A stretch of DNA of 64,000 bases from CAZWHE01 sp964633825 (lineage in GTDB: Bacteria; Planctomycetota; B15-G4; CAYZWU01), in NCBI GenBank assembly GCA_964633825.1, contig CAZWHE010000002.1:19956-83955 (forward strand), in the 5' to 3' direction. This document shows positions 33,773-42,080 of this stretch, one piece after another. The position numbers were made by a program, and so were the translations under genes. The notes under the pieces were generated by a model. The model worked only from the letters and a program-made list of their open reading frames with translations. It searched no databases and had not been told where the DNA came from. Every line of letters begins with the position of its first letter. Position 1 is the first letter of the stretch.

Positions 33773-34411
33773 ATGACTGTCACGATCGTGAGCGCGCTGG
33801 TTCTTTTTTTATTCATGGCCTACGAGAGCTTCAAGCTCCTGGCGGGTAAGGTTTTCTTTTTCCGAACAAAACTCTGGAGCTTCCTGACGATCCTGGTGGT
33901 CTTCTCACCCAGTATTCTTTACTCTCTTTTTCTCCCCGATACACTCGACTCCTGGAGATTCGGCGAGATCACTCTCCTGGTGGGAGCGGTTTTTGTCCTT
34001 TTCTTCATTTTTATCATGGCGAAAGCCCCTCCCATGATCACGGCCGGCAACATCACCAAGGACATTCTCCGGGAGAGCCTGCGCAAAGCCCTCACTGACA
34101 ACGGGATCGAATTCGACGAAGAGGACAAGCCCTTCTATAGGGGACAGCGCGCTCTCTTTTCGATGAACATCAAAAACACGGATGCCCGTATCCTCGCCGG
34201 CGAGCGTTTTTCCAATTCGCTCATCACATTCGCTCTTGTCGGCTGCAAAGATGTGCCCGCCTTCGGGAAAGCGATGAAGGATCTCGAAAGCTCCCTGGCG
34301 GGAAAGAAGCTCGGCGTGAGAACGACCGACGGCGTCTGCCTCATCATCCTCGCCCTCATCCCCCTCTCCATGGTTTTTCTCATCTACCTTCTGATGGCGT
34401 TTTTTGTCTGA
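33773..34411 (+). CDS. Uncharacterised four-helix membrane protein
   Basis: A 212-residue protein I do not recognise. Four hydrophobic helices are clear: residues about 4-24, 34-53, 66-82 and 188-210. Between helices 3 and 4 lies a soluble domain of roughly 100 residues (ITKDILRESLRKALTDNGIEFDEEDKPFYRGQRALFSM...), predicted to be alpha/beta. It follows the TonB receptor and YfiR-family genes at close spacing (about 50 bases) on the same strand, so it may complete that envelope module. No catalytic motif is visible. Confidence 0.75.
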   Translation: MTVTIVSALVLFLFMAYESFKLLAGKVFFFRTKLWSFLTILVVFSPSILYSLFLPDTLDSWRFGEITLLVGAVFVLFFIFIMAKAPPMITAGNITKDILRESLRKALTDNGIEFDEEDKPFYRGQRALFSMNIKNTDARILAGERFSNSLITFALVGCKDVPAFGKAMKDLESSLAGKKLGVRTTDGVCLIILALIPLSMVFLIYLLMAFFV

Positions 34412-34438
34412 CAAGCCGTTCGCGGAGACCGTTCCGGC

Positions 34439-35863
34439 ATGACAGCGCAGCATAAATCTCTCGTGATCACGGCGGTCGTGCTGATCGTTCTGACCGCTCT
34501 CTGGCTTCTCAAGGAAGAAACCCGGCCCGACGAAAGCCGCGACCTGCGCGGAGCGGTTCTCATCCTCCTCGACACGGTCCGGGCCGACCACCTCTCCTGC
34601 TACGGATACGAGCGCGAGACAACGCCCGTCCTGACCGAACTTGCCAAAGAGGGCGTTCTCTTCGAAAAGGTGGTCGCCTACGCGCCCTGGACACTCCCCT
34701 CCGTGGTGAACATCCTTTCGGGTTGCCCGCCCGATGATCTCCACGTCTTCGACCAGAGCTCGGGGGGTCTGAAGCAATCGATCGTCCAATCGATCCAGAA
34801 CGCCGGGTACACAACGGCGGCCGTGACGGAAGGGGGATTCGTCTCGCGCCACTTTGGCTTCGATCGCGGCTTTTCGGAGTACTACGAAGAAGAAGGGAAG
34901 GTGAAGCTCAATCTTCCCGGTGGCCCAAAGGACTCGACATCAGCGGGCGGCATCGAAAACACCTTCCGCCGGGCCGGGGAATGGATCGAGAAGCACAAAG
35001 ACGAGAAGTTCTTCCTTTTCATCCAGACCTACGAGCCGCACACGCCCTACACGCAAAGGACTTTCACGGAAGGCCTCGATCCGGGAGCGGTGGGCGAGAT
35101 CTTCACCGGAGAGACGGCCCCGCTCCTCCGCAGCGGCGAGCTCGCTTTCAATGACAGCGAACTGGAGTACCTCGAAGCCCTTTACGACGGCGGAATCCGG
35201 GAGAGCGACCGCCGGGTGGGCCTTTTTCTCGATTTCCTCGACGCCATCGGTCTCGGGGAGCAAACGCTTGTCGTGGTGACGAGCGACCACGGCGAGGAGC
35301 TGGGCGCCCACTATCCCCCGCACTGCGGCAGCCACGGCCATTCCCTGCGCGACGACCTCGTTCTCGTGCCCCTGATCATCCATAATCCCTTAAAGTCCTA
35401 CTCAATGAAAAGAGTCGCCCACCAGGCCAGGCTCATGGACGTGATGCCCACAATCGTCGAGATCCTGGGGGTGCAACCGGAACAGCCCACATCGGGCCGG
35501 AGCCTCCTTGGCCTCATGGAAGAGACGGAAAAAACGAACCGCCTCGCCTACGGCGGGGCCGCAAAAAAAGGTCCTCGAAGAATCTTCCTGCGCTGGATGG
35601 GTTACAAGTACATCAAGACAACCGGTCCCGCGCCGATCATGTATCCGATCAATCCACTTCCCCCCGCGGTCCAGCTCTACGACCTCCAGGCCGCCCCCCA
35701 GGAACAGAAAAACCTCGCCGGAGCGAAACCCGACATCGTCCGCCGGATGCACGAGATTCTGACTCAAACAAAAGAACCGGGCAGCCAGGGCAAGATCGAA
35801 GTGGACACGGACGATATGGACGAAACACTGCGCGAGCGTCTCGAATCCCTGGGATATCTCTAG
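34439..35863 (+). CDS. Membrane-anchored sulfatase/alkaline-phosphatase-superfamily enzyme
   Basis: A 474-residue protein with an N-terminal membrane helix (SLVITAVVLIVLTALWLL) and a PF00884-type catalytic domain. The metal-binding starts AVLILLDTVRADHLSCYGYERETTPVL and VVVTSDHGEELGAH are intact. The nucleophile region reads AYAPWTLPSVVNILSG, where formylglycine sulfatases have C/S-x-P-S-R; here the position holds Thr and the Arg is absent. A threonine nucleophile points to a phosphotransferase/phosphodiesterase-like chemistry (as in LtaS-type enzymes) rather than a true sulfatase. The exported domain faces the periplasm. The C-terminus RERLESLGYL is common in this subgroup. Confidence 0.85.
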   Translation: MTAQHKSLVITAVVLIVLTALWLLKEETRPDESRDLRGAVLILLDTVRADHLSCYGYERETTPVLTELAKEGVLFEKVVAYAPWTLPSVVNILSGCPPDDLHVFDQSSGGLKQSIVQSIQNAGYTTAAVTEGGFVSRHFGFDRGFSEYYEEEGKVKLNLPGGPKDSTSAGGIENTFRRAGEWIEKHKDEKFFLFIQTYEPHTPYTQRTFTEGLDPGAVGEIFTGETAPLLRSGELAFNDSELEYLEALYDGGIRESDRRVGLFLDFLDAIGLGEQTLVVVTSDHGEELGAHYPPHCGSHGHSLRDDLVLVPLIIHNPLKSYSMKRVAHQARLMDVMPTIVEILGVQPEQPTSGRSLLGLMEETEKTNRLAYGGAAKKGPRRIFLRWMGYKYIKTTGPAPIMYPINPLPPAVQLYDLQAAPQEQKNLAGAKPDIVRRMHEILTQTKEPGSQGKIEVDTDDMDETLRERLESLGYL

Positions 35864-35915
35864 CCCGGAACCGGAGATTGAGCAGCGGCGTACAGCCGTC
35901 GGCTCCAATATCTGG

Positions 35916-35921
35916 TATAAT
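35916..35921 (+). promoter_or_regulatory. Candidate -10 element (TATAAT) before the low-GC ORF
   Basis: TATAAT followed by CCGG lies 46 bases before the next start codon. The same TATAATCCGG string occurs before the ECF sigma gene near 23813. No matching -35 is visible. Confidence 0.35.
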
Positions 35922-35966
35922 CCGGCGGTTATTCGCATCAACAACGGATACTAACGGGAATTGAAC

Positions 35967-36293
35967 ATGAACAAGCAAGGTTACATAAAACTATCCCTCA
36001 TTTTTTTCATCATCTCCATTGGGTTGCTGGTTGTCGGAATTTTAGCCAAGCTCAAGTTGGATGACATAAAAAACGAAAACTTGAACAATGCAAGGCTTAT
36101 GGAAGAAGGACACCCCATGGGGGGCCGTTTTGCAGATGAGTCGGAATCACGCAATCTGTTGATTATATTGATAATTTCATGCGTAGGCTTCGCAACAACT
36201 CTATACCTGGCATCTTCACTCTATCACAAAGATAAACTCATGGCCGCTAAATCGAATGAACACCATGGCGATCGAAATCGTTGCGTTCGATAA
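35967..36293 (+). CDS. Small two-helix membrane protein, low GC
   Basis: A 108-residue hypothetical protein with two hydrophobic helices (LSLIFFIISIGLLVVGILA and LLIILIISCVGFATTLYLASS) separated by a polar loop. Base composition is clearly more AT-rich than all neighbours, suggesting foreign origin. The last dozen codons (SNEHHGDRNRCVR) run into the start of the GNAT remnant in another frame, so the natural C-terminus may have been lost at a junction. A weak site precedes the ATG; a TTG two codons upstream is possible. Confidence 0.6.
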   Translation: MNKQGYIKLSLIFFIISIGLLVVGILAKLKLDDIKNENLNNARLMEEGHPMGGRFADESESRNLLIILIISCVGFATTLYLASSLYHKDKLMAAKSNEHHGDRNRCVR

Positions 36294-36476
36294 CATGAGC
36301 CATCGAGACCAGGCGGTCGGCCTGTGGGAGCGTGTCTTTGCATACAAAGCACCGCACAACGCTCCCGAGGGGGATGGATCTACTCGATCGCCGTGCATCC
36401 GGACCGCCGAAAGCACGGGATCGGCTCGCAATTGCTTTCTTTCGCAGAGCGCCGGCTCGTCAGGAGAAACCAATGA
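36265..36476 (+). pseudogene. GNAT acetyltransferase remnant
   Basis: The start (MAIEIVAFDNMSHRDQAVGLWERVF) is the N-terminus of a small GNAT-family N-acetyltransferase. About 35 residues of the middle are missing, and after 36366 a different frame continues RGGWIYSIAVHPDRRKHGIGSQLLSFAERR, the acetyl-CoA-binding motif A region, to a TGA at 36474. The gene has thus lost an internal segment with a frame change and cannot make an active enzyme. The next gene's ATG overlaps this stop. Confidence 0.8.
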
Positions 36477-36820
36477 ACGAAATCGTTGCGAATCCGAAGC
36501 TTGTAGCCTTCTGCGGCCTTTATTGCGGCGCTTGCAAGCGGTACATCAAGGGCGGCTGTCCGGGCTGCCACGAAAACGAAAAAGCAACCTGGTGCAAGAT
36601 ACGGAAATGCTGCTTGGAAAACGAGTATTCGTCCTGCGCCGTGTGCGAAGAGTTCGACGATCCCAGGGGTTGCGGCAAGTTTCATAACTTTTTCTCGAAG
36701 CTCATCGGCTGGCTCCTCAGATCGGATCGCCGCGCGTGCGTTTTGCAGATCAAGGAGCTCGGCCTGGAGGGGCACGCCAAAGCCATGGCCGAGCTGGGGC
36801 GCTCATCGATCAAGCCGTAA
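36473..36820 (+). CDS. DUF3795-type cysteine-rich protein
   Basis: A 115-residue protein with the pattern of DUF3795: FCGLYCGACKRYIKGGCPGC near the N-terminus, then WCKIRKCC, YSSCAVCEEFDDPRGC. Eleven or more cysteines suggest bound zinc or iron-sulfur. Start chosen at the ATG preceded by AGGAG, which overlaps the GNAT remnant's stop. Family function is unknown. It heads a run of small genes to 38105. Confidence 0.85.
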   Translation: MNEIVANPKLVAFCGLYCGACKRYIKGGCPGCHENEKATWCKIRKCCLENEYSSCAVCEEFDDPRGCGKFHNFFSKLIGWLLRSDRRACVLQIKELGLEGHAKAMAELGRSSIKP

Positions 36821-36855
36821 ATCGCAGCCGCTCAGACCACGAACGGAGGAGGACC

Positions 36856-37533
36856 ATGACCCAACAGCCAGGCGCCGACAACCCGCTCGTCCTTTCCTAT
36901 CTCGGCATGCGTAAAGCCATCGGAATTATCGGGATCTCGCTCCCCTTTGTTCTGGCGTTCGGCAAGATCCTTCTCGAAAGCCCGGGGATACAAAGCTCGA
37001 TCAGCGACTACTACTACACGGGGATGAGAGACGTTTTCGTTGGAAGCCTGTGCGCAATCGCCGTGTTCCTCATGTCATATCGAGGTTACGAGCGCAAAGA
37101 CGACATGGCCGGTGATTTCGCTTGCATCTTCGCGCTCGGCGTCGCGCTGTTCCCCACCACGCCGGAGGTGAATCCCTCTTCTCTGGAAAAAACCATCGGC
37201 GCTCTGCACCTGATCTCTGCGGCCGGCTTCTTCCTTACGCTGGCCTTTTTCTCCCTTGTGCTGTTCAGGAAAACCGATCCGAACAAGACCCCGACTCGAA
37301 GGAAACTGCAAAGAAATGTGGTCTACACGATATGCGGATATTCCATTCTCGCCTGTCTTGCCTTGGTCGCCCTTTCGGCGCTGATTCCAGGCGACTCGCC
37401 CGTGAAGAAGCTCGATCCCGTTTTTTGGCTCGAGTCCGCCGCTACGGTCGCCTTCGGCGCATCATGGCTCACAAAGGGTGAAGCGATCTTGAAAGATGCA
37501 GCGGCCCCGGTCCCATCGCTAAAGAAAGGATAA
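36856..37533 (+). CDS. Six-helix integral membrane protein (DUF998-like)
   Basis: A 225-residue membrane protein; ATG 36856 follows GGAGGAGG. About six hydrophobic helices are present. The first loop holds the notable SISDYYYTGMRDVFVGSLC segment and later GDFACIFALGVALFPT, which I associate with DUF998-like proteins, though the assignment is tentative. No enzymatic motif is visible. It is followed two bases later by a zinc-ribbon protein gene. Confidence 0.7.
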   Translation: MTQQPGADNPLVLSYLGMRKAIGIIGISLPFVLAFGKILLESPGIQSSISDYYYTGMRDVFVGSLCAIAVFLMSYRGYERKDDMAGDFACIFALGVALFPTTPEVNPSSLEKTIGALHLISAAGFFLTLAFFSLVLFRKTDPNKTPTRRKLQRNVVYTICGYSILACLALVALSALIPGDSPVKKLDPVFWLESAATVAFGASWLTKGEAILKDAAAPVPSLKKG

Positions 37534-37535
37534 AC

Positions 37536-37733
37536 ATGAGCTCTAACAAAACAAACGACGTCACAGTCGAAGAAGCTCCCGAGGGAACGGTTCCGAAATG
37601 CCCCTATTGCGGCAAGGAGCTCGATAAGGTCTGGATCCAAAAGAAGGGCATTGGAATCTTGGAGCAAAAACAAATTATCATGTGCCCCTATTGCCGGTCA
37701 CTTCTCGGATATGGGGTCTTTGGCTCTCGTTGA
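37536..37733 (+). CDS. Small zinc-ribbon protein
   Basis: A 65-residue protein with two CPYC knuckles (PKCPYCGKEL and IMCPYCRSLLGYG), a four-cysteine zinc ribbon. It begins just after the stop of the membrane-protein gene and is probably co-expressed with it. Such ribbons bind nucleic acid or protein; no function can be given. Confidence 0.7.
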   Translation: MSSNKTNDVTVEEAPEGTVPKCPYCGKELDKVWIQKKGIGILEQKQIIMCPYCRSLLGYGVFGSR

Positions 37734-37757
37734 TTTCAGAGCAGAAGAGGAGAAAGA

Positions 37758-38105
37758 ATGGGTATCTGCAGCACCGTCGCGAGCCTGGCGGAAGCGGTCT
37801 CAAAAGCGAAAGCACCCCTGGAACCCCGCCACCGACTGCAGGTGGATATTCTCAAGCTCATGCCTCTTTACAGCGAGATATGGAATCTCTCTCCCTGGGA
37901 ACACGCCTTTCAAGACGTGGTCAAGGAACCTGACGACGAATCCGAGACGGGCCTCCTCTTGTGGGAGATCTTCGATTTCGGCAGGTACAACATGTACTCG
38001 GCGTTCGACCCGGCCGGTACCCGCGACTGCTACATCGCGCTGACCGACCTTCTCAAAGAGAAGGGCGTGGCCCTATCCGGAAAGCACGACATCGATTCAT
38101 GGTAG
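37758..38105 (+). CDS. Hypothetical protein
   Basis: A 115-residue soluble protein with an AGAGGAGAAAG site before its ATG. It is acidic and helical (LEPRHRLQVDILKLMPLYSEIWNL, LLLWEIFDFGRYNMYSAFDP) and I do not recognise the family. It is the last gene of the small-gene run that begins with the DUF3795 gene. Confidence 0.6.
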   Translation: MGICSTVASLAEAVSKAKAPLEPRHRLQVDILKLMPLYSEIWNLSPWEHAFQDVVKEPDDESETGLLLWEIFDFGRYNMYSAFDPAGTRDCYIALTDLLKEKGVALSGKHDIDSW

Positions 38106-38398
38106 GTGTGCCCGACCGGCTCCCGGGGAAACAAATCTCTTCCCACTAAATAAGCGAACCCTCCTGTGATGTTTATCTGTGGTAACCCCCGGCGGTAAGA
38201 GATGGGCAAACTCACCCGCGCCGGTCTCTCGATTAATCGGGCAATCCCTTGCCACAAAAGAATTAAGAGAAAACAACTCGAAGCGCGTTACTCCCGGCAC
38301 TCTATTCGCTTAAAAGAGGTGCAGGGCGAAGTTCTCAGAAGAAGCAGAGAATGGATTGCCGGGTTTCGTCGACAGAAAGTTCGGCAGGATTTTTAACA
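38106..38398. other. Intergenic stretch without a supported gene
   Basis: Nearly 300 bases separate the small-gene patch from the next operon. It contains one short basic open frame (38202-38396) with poor composition and no ribosome-binding site, which I do not accept as a gene. It marks the right boundary of the accessory patch. Confidence 0.6.
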
Positions 38399-40054
38399 AT
38401 GAGTTCGACCCGCCAAAACAAACGCCGGAAGAGAAAAGGCAAGCCCGCCCCCAGCAGGCACCCCGAAACCACCCCCGAAACAGCGCCGCTCAACATCCGG
38501 CTGACACTCTACTTCACCGTCTTCGTCACCGGCGGGGTGATCATGATGCTCGAGATCCTGGGAACCCGAATCATAGGATCCTTTTACGGCGTCAGCCTCT
38601 TTGTCTGGTCTTCGCTCATATCGGTCACGCTGATCTCGCTCGCCATCGGCTACTACCTGGGCGGGCTGACGGCGGACAAGCTCGATTCGTTCCGTCTTTA
38701 CAGGATCGTGGCCCTGGCCGGTTTTTTTACCGCGCTGACCCCCGCGATCAAGGGCCCGATCCTTTCCCTGACGAACCCGCTCGGCATACGCATGGGTTCC
38801 TTTGTGAGCGCCCTCGCCCTCTTCAGCATTCCGCTGACGCTGCTGGCCATGATCGGTCCCCGGGTCATCAAGCTCTTCACCCACAAGCTGGAGAAAGTCG
38901 GACTCGCTTCGGGCTCGGTCTTCGCCTTCAGCACGGTGGGTAGTGTTCTGGGAACGCTGCTGCTCGGTTTTTTCCTGCTCCCGCTCCTGGGCACGCGCTT
39001 CATCCTCTGCAGCATCAGCGCCTCGCTCTTCGCGCTCGCTTTTGTTCTCTGGATCATGGAACGGCCACAGGTGAATCGATTTGAAATCTATCCAAAGAAA
39101 ATCGTACTCCCTCTTTTTATTCTCGTCCTTGCGGCCGCGGCGGGGATTCCCGTCGCAACGGGCAGCGGACCTTCACAAACAGGAACGGATCGATTCCGGG
39201 TTGTGGGCGAGTCTGAAAGCATATACGGGAAGGTCCGCGTCATCGACGACGAGGAAAACGGAATCCGATGGCTTCTGTCCGACATGTCCGCCATCAGCGC
39301 CGTGTACACGAGTACGGGGGAACCGATCTTTTCCTACCTCGCCCTTCTCGAAACGCTCCCGTGCTTTCACCCCGAGGGGCGCAGCGCCCTCATGATCGGC
39401 CTGGGCGCCGGGCATCTTCCGACGAGACTGAGCGAGCTCGGCGTCGAGACCGACGTGATCGAGATCGATCCGGCTGTCGAGCATGCCGCAAAAAAGTATT
39501 TCGCCTTCGATCCTCCGGGGAGGCTGATCGTGGGAGATGCCCGGTACGAGATCAAAAAAATCAAAAAGAAATACGATTTCATCATCCACGACTGCTTCAG
39601 CGGAGGTGCCATTCCCCCCCACCTTTTGAGCGTTGAAATGATCCAGGAGCTCAAGTCGCTTCTCAAGGACGACGGTCTTTTCGCTCTCAACTTTGTCGGC
39701 TTCACAGAAGGACATCGCGCCGAGGCGCTGGCCGCCGTCGACAGGACGTTGAAGTCCGTTTTCACCTACCAGAAGGCTTTTGTCTCCGCCGCGGGCGAGA
39801 ACCTCATCGACAACATCTACCTCGCATCCATGAAACCGATCACAGTCGATGCCGATTCGAAGGATCACGCACTCTCCAAAAGCGCTCGCAGGATGCTCCA
39901 CAGCCTGAGCAGCCTCGAACGAACACTCCAGCCGGGACAAGGTCCCGTCATCACCGATGATTTCAATCCCCTTCAAAACATGCAGGCCGGAATGGCCGAA
40001 GAGTACAGGGAAATGATGCTCTCGCGGCTGGGCGGTGAAATGCTTTCGCGGTGA
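38399..40054 (+). CDS. Fused membrane/spermidine synthase-like protein
   Basis: A 551-residue fusion. The N-terminal half (about residues 35-245) has six or seven membrane helices beginning LYFTVFVTGGVIMMLEILGTRIIG, typical of the membrane domain attached to bacterial polyamine-synthase homologues. The C-terminal half is a class I methyltransferase-like fold: LMIGLGAGHLPTRLSELG (nucleotide loop), DVIEIDPAVEHAAKKYF (acidic end of strand 2), IVGDARYEIK and YDFIIHDCFSGG, matching the aminopropyltransferase signature. The family often transfers aminopropyl groups; a membrane-linked acceptor is likely here. ATG 38399 has AGGAT nine bases upstream. Confidence 0.88.
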   Translation: MSSTRQNKRRKRKGKPAPSRHPETTPETAPLNIRLTLYFTVFVTGGVIMMLEILGTRIIGSFYGVSLFVWSSLISVTLISLAIGYYLGGLTADKLDSFRLYRIVALAGFFTALTPAIKGPILSLTNPLGIRMGSFVSALALFSIPLTLLAMIGPRVIKLFTHKLEKVGLASGSVFAFSTVGSVLGTLLLGFFLLPLLGTRFILCSISASLFALAFVLWIMERPQVNRFEIYPKKIVLPLFILVLAAAAGIPVATGSGPSQTGTDRFRVVGESESIYGKVRVIDDEENGIRWLLSDMSAISAVYTSTGEPIFSYLALLETLPCFHPEGRSALMIGLGAGHLPTRLSELGVETDVIEIDPAVEHAAKKYFAFDPPGRLIVGDARYEIKKIKKKYDFIIHDCFSGGAIPPHLLSVEMIQELKSLLKDDGLFALNFVGFTEGHRAEALAAVDRTLKSVFTYQKAFVSAAGENLIDNIYLASMKPITVDADSKDHALSKSARRMLHSLSSLERTLQPGQGPVITDDFNPLQNMQAGMAEEYREMMLSRLGGEMLSR

Positions 40055-40064
40055 CCCGCCCGGC

Positions 40065-41969
40065 TCAGGGCCGATACTCGAAAGCACCGATGCTGGGCGG
40101 ATTGTTGAACAACACACCGTCGAAGTCGAGATACTGCTCGCCCATGTAGAAACCGGCATAGAGGCAGGGCGATCCGATGGTGATGTGGTAATCGCCGCCG
40201 GCGTAATTCACGCAGAGGGGATCAGCCGCGATGTTGTCCTGGAAAACATCGTCGAACGCGGCGTTGTTGTTCGCCTCGGAAACAGTGTACGCCGCGTCCT
40301 TGTACCAGATCAGCTTCGTCACACCGCTCCTGTAGAGACAGTTGTTGAGAAAGAGATTGTCCCGGGGCGACGTGGTGTTTCCCTGGTCGTCTTCGACGGC
40401 GATCTGGTAATACTCCCCGAGCTCGTAATCGCAGTCGATGATGATGTTGTTGGCAATGATGTTGTCGTGAATATCGAGGGCCGCGCTCCACGAGTCGTTG
40501 AGGATGATGCCCGGAGCCTGCGTGTTGATGATCGTGTTGTTGAAAACCTCGTTGTGGTGGCAGACCATGTCCTCCCCGCTGTTTTTGCTGACCCACGTGC
40601 TCATGTTCAGCCCGCGGGAAGGATATTTGTAGTCGTCCCTCATGTTCTCGATGATATTGCCGTAAAACTTGTTGCGGCTGCCGTTGCAGTGGCTGGCCGT
40701 CGGCATGTCGTGGCCGTAATTCCAGCGGAACACGTTGTTCGTGTTTTTCCCCTCCGCTCCGACGCACGTCCAGGGGTAGCCATGCAACGCATCGGGCGCC
40801 GTCATTTCGTTCGATTCGACAATAATATTAGAAACGCCGAAAGCGCTGCTGTACTTGCCGTTGACCTGGATCGACGAGTGGCTGAAGTTCTTGACGAAGT
40901 TGCCCCTGACGATCACGTTGGAAGCGGCGCGGTCGATCTCGATGCCGTCGGACAGGCCCGTGTTGGGAAAGGTGTAGCCGGAAGAAGGAATATAAACGAT
41001 CTCGTCGGGATCGAGCATGTAATCGACATGATTGTTCTCGATCAGCACGTCGGTGATGCCCACGCCCGTGTAGTCGCGGAGGACAATTCCGGCCTTGACC
41101 GGGTACTTGATCACACAGTTCCGGATCGTAAAACCCGTTCCCGAACCATTGATCCTCAAGGCGCTGTGGAACCCGCCGTAGAGGGCCAGGTTTCTCAAGG
41201 TAATGTAATTAGCGTCTTGCAGGATGACCACCCAGCCTCCCGTGGGCTGGCCGTATATGTCTGTGTTCCCGGGGAGCGTCTCGATCTTCGATCCGTTGGG
41301 ATCGTCCATGCTGAAGACATAGAGATTACCCGCTGTATCGTCGTAGCACCATGTGTCAACGCTGTTCAGGTCGAAGATGGTGTCCGCTCTCCCCTGCCCC
41401 ACGCCGTCGAAAAAGCAGCGGTTCACCCTGTTCTCCACACCGGTCCGCTTCCAGGCATGCTTGACCGTGGGATGAATGTATTCCTCCCACCCGCTCTCCC
41501 ACAGCTCGAGGGTCGTCAGGAGCGGCGGTTCGGGCGCCGTGCCGTAATCGGTGATCACGATCCTGTGTGCCGCCGTACCGTTTTTTCCATCGATCTCCCA
41601 ACAGTTATCCTCAGTGCCCGCCATGCCGGTGAGGCGCCAAACCTCGCCCCTCTTGAAGCGGATCACGATACCGGGGCCGAGCACGCCATCCACGTTTGCG
41701 AGCGTTTTCCAGGGAGAGCGGGGCGTGAGGCCGCTGTTCGAGTCGTCGCCGCCGCTGTTATCGATGTAATAGCAGACAGGGCTCTCGAAAACCTCGGGTA
41801 CGGCGGCGGCCGCCCGGCCCGTCTGGCCGGAAATCGCCCGGCCATTCTGGCCGGAAATCGCCCGGCCCGCCTGCCGGCCGGCTGCAACCGAAATCGGCGG
41901 ACAAAGCAGGACAGCCCCCACCACTGCTATATATATAGTGGTAGGGAAAAGATGTTTTCTGCGGAACAT
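40065..41969 (-). CDS. Secreted right-handed beta-helix protein
   Basis: A 634-residue exported protein with GAGAGGAGG before ATG 41969 and a signal peptide (TTIYIAVVGAVLLCPPISVAA). A short linker carries a twofold GRAISGQ repeat from a 24-bp duplication. The mature part opens YYIDNSGGDDSNSGLTPRSPWKTL, the usual start of pectate-lyase-like repeat proteins. It then runs through about a dozen beta-helix turns (FTIRNCVIKYPVKAGIVL, NIIVESNEMTAPDA) and ends PPSIGAFEYRP, the standard terminal motif of this class. Probably an extracellular glycan-binding or depolymerising protein. The convergent neighbour's stop lies ten bases away. Confidence 0.88.
   Translation of the reverse strand: MFRRKHLFPTTIYIAVVGAVLLCPPISVAAGRQAGRAISGQNGRAISGQTGRAAAAVPEVFESPVCYYIDNSGGDDSNSGLTPRSPWKTLANVDGVLGPGIVIRFKRGEVWRLTGMAGTEDNCWEIDGKNGTAAHRIVITDYGTAPEPPLLTTLELWESGWEEYIHPTVKHAWKRTGVENRVNRCFFDGVGQGRADTIFDLNSVDTWCYDDTAGNLYVFSMDDPNGSKIETLPGNTDIYGQPTGGWVVILQDANYITLRNLALYGGFHSALRINGSGTGFTIRNCVIKYPVKAGIVLRDYTGVGITDVLIENNHVDYMLDPDEIVYIPSSGYTFPNTGLSDGIEIDRAASNVIVRGNFVKNFSHSSIQVNGKYSSAFGVSNIIVESNEMTAPDALHGYPWTCVGAEGKNTNNVFRWNYGHDMPTASHCNGSRNKFYGNIIENMRDDYKYPSRGLNMSTWVSKNSGEDMVCHHNEVFNNTIINTQAPGIILNDSWSAALDIHDNIIANNIIIDCDYELGEYYQIAVEDDQGNTTSPRDNLFLNNCLYRSGVTKLIWYKDAAYTVSEANNNAAFDDVFQDNIAADPLCVNYAGGDYHITIGSPCLYAGFYMGEQYLDFDGVLFNNPPSIGAFEYRP
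41812..41859. repeat. 24-bp tandem duplication in the beta-helix gene linker
   Basis: Units 41812-41835 and 41836-41859 differ at only a few positions (both contain CTGGCCGGAAATCGCCCGGC at the junction), with a third partial copy toward 41895. They encode the repeated GRAISGQ peptide after the signal peptide. Frame is preserved. Confidence 0.7.
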
Positions 41970-42080
41970 GGGAGGCCTCCTCTCGGCTCGCAGGGTATTA
42001 TATCATAATTCTTTGTTGCATCGCAATAGCAAGCCCGAGAGCCGTTGGGAACTGAGGGACAGGCGGCGGCTCACCCCTGG

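Noticed and set aside
38202..38396. 64-codon basic frame before the spermidine-synthase-like gene
   Set aside because: Arg/Lys-rich, no ribosome-binding site, and it ends in the leader of the next gene.
35864..38398. Integron cassette array
   Set aside because: Small genes are present but the gaps are as short as two bases and no attC-like inverted sites are visible.
41918..41945. Palindrome CTATATATATAG near the start of the beta-helix gene
   Set aside because: It lies within the signal-peptide codons and encodes TIYIAVV; the flanks do not extend the symmetry.
40035..42008. Long plus-strand open frame of 657 codons opposite the beta-helix gene
   Set aside because: It lies exactly antisense to a gene with signal peptide, ribosome site and family motifs; the translation is Val/Asp/Arg-rich without motifs, as expected from high-GC antisense frames.
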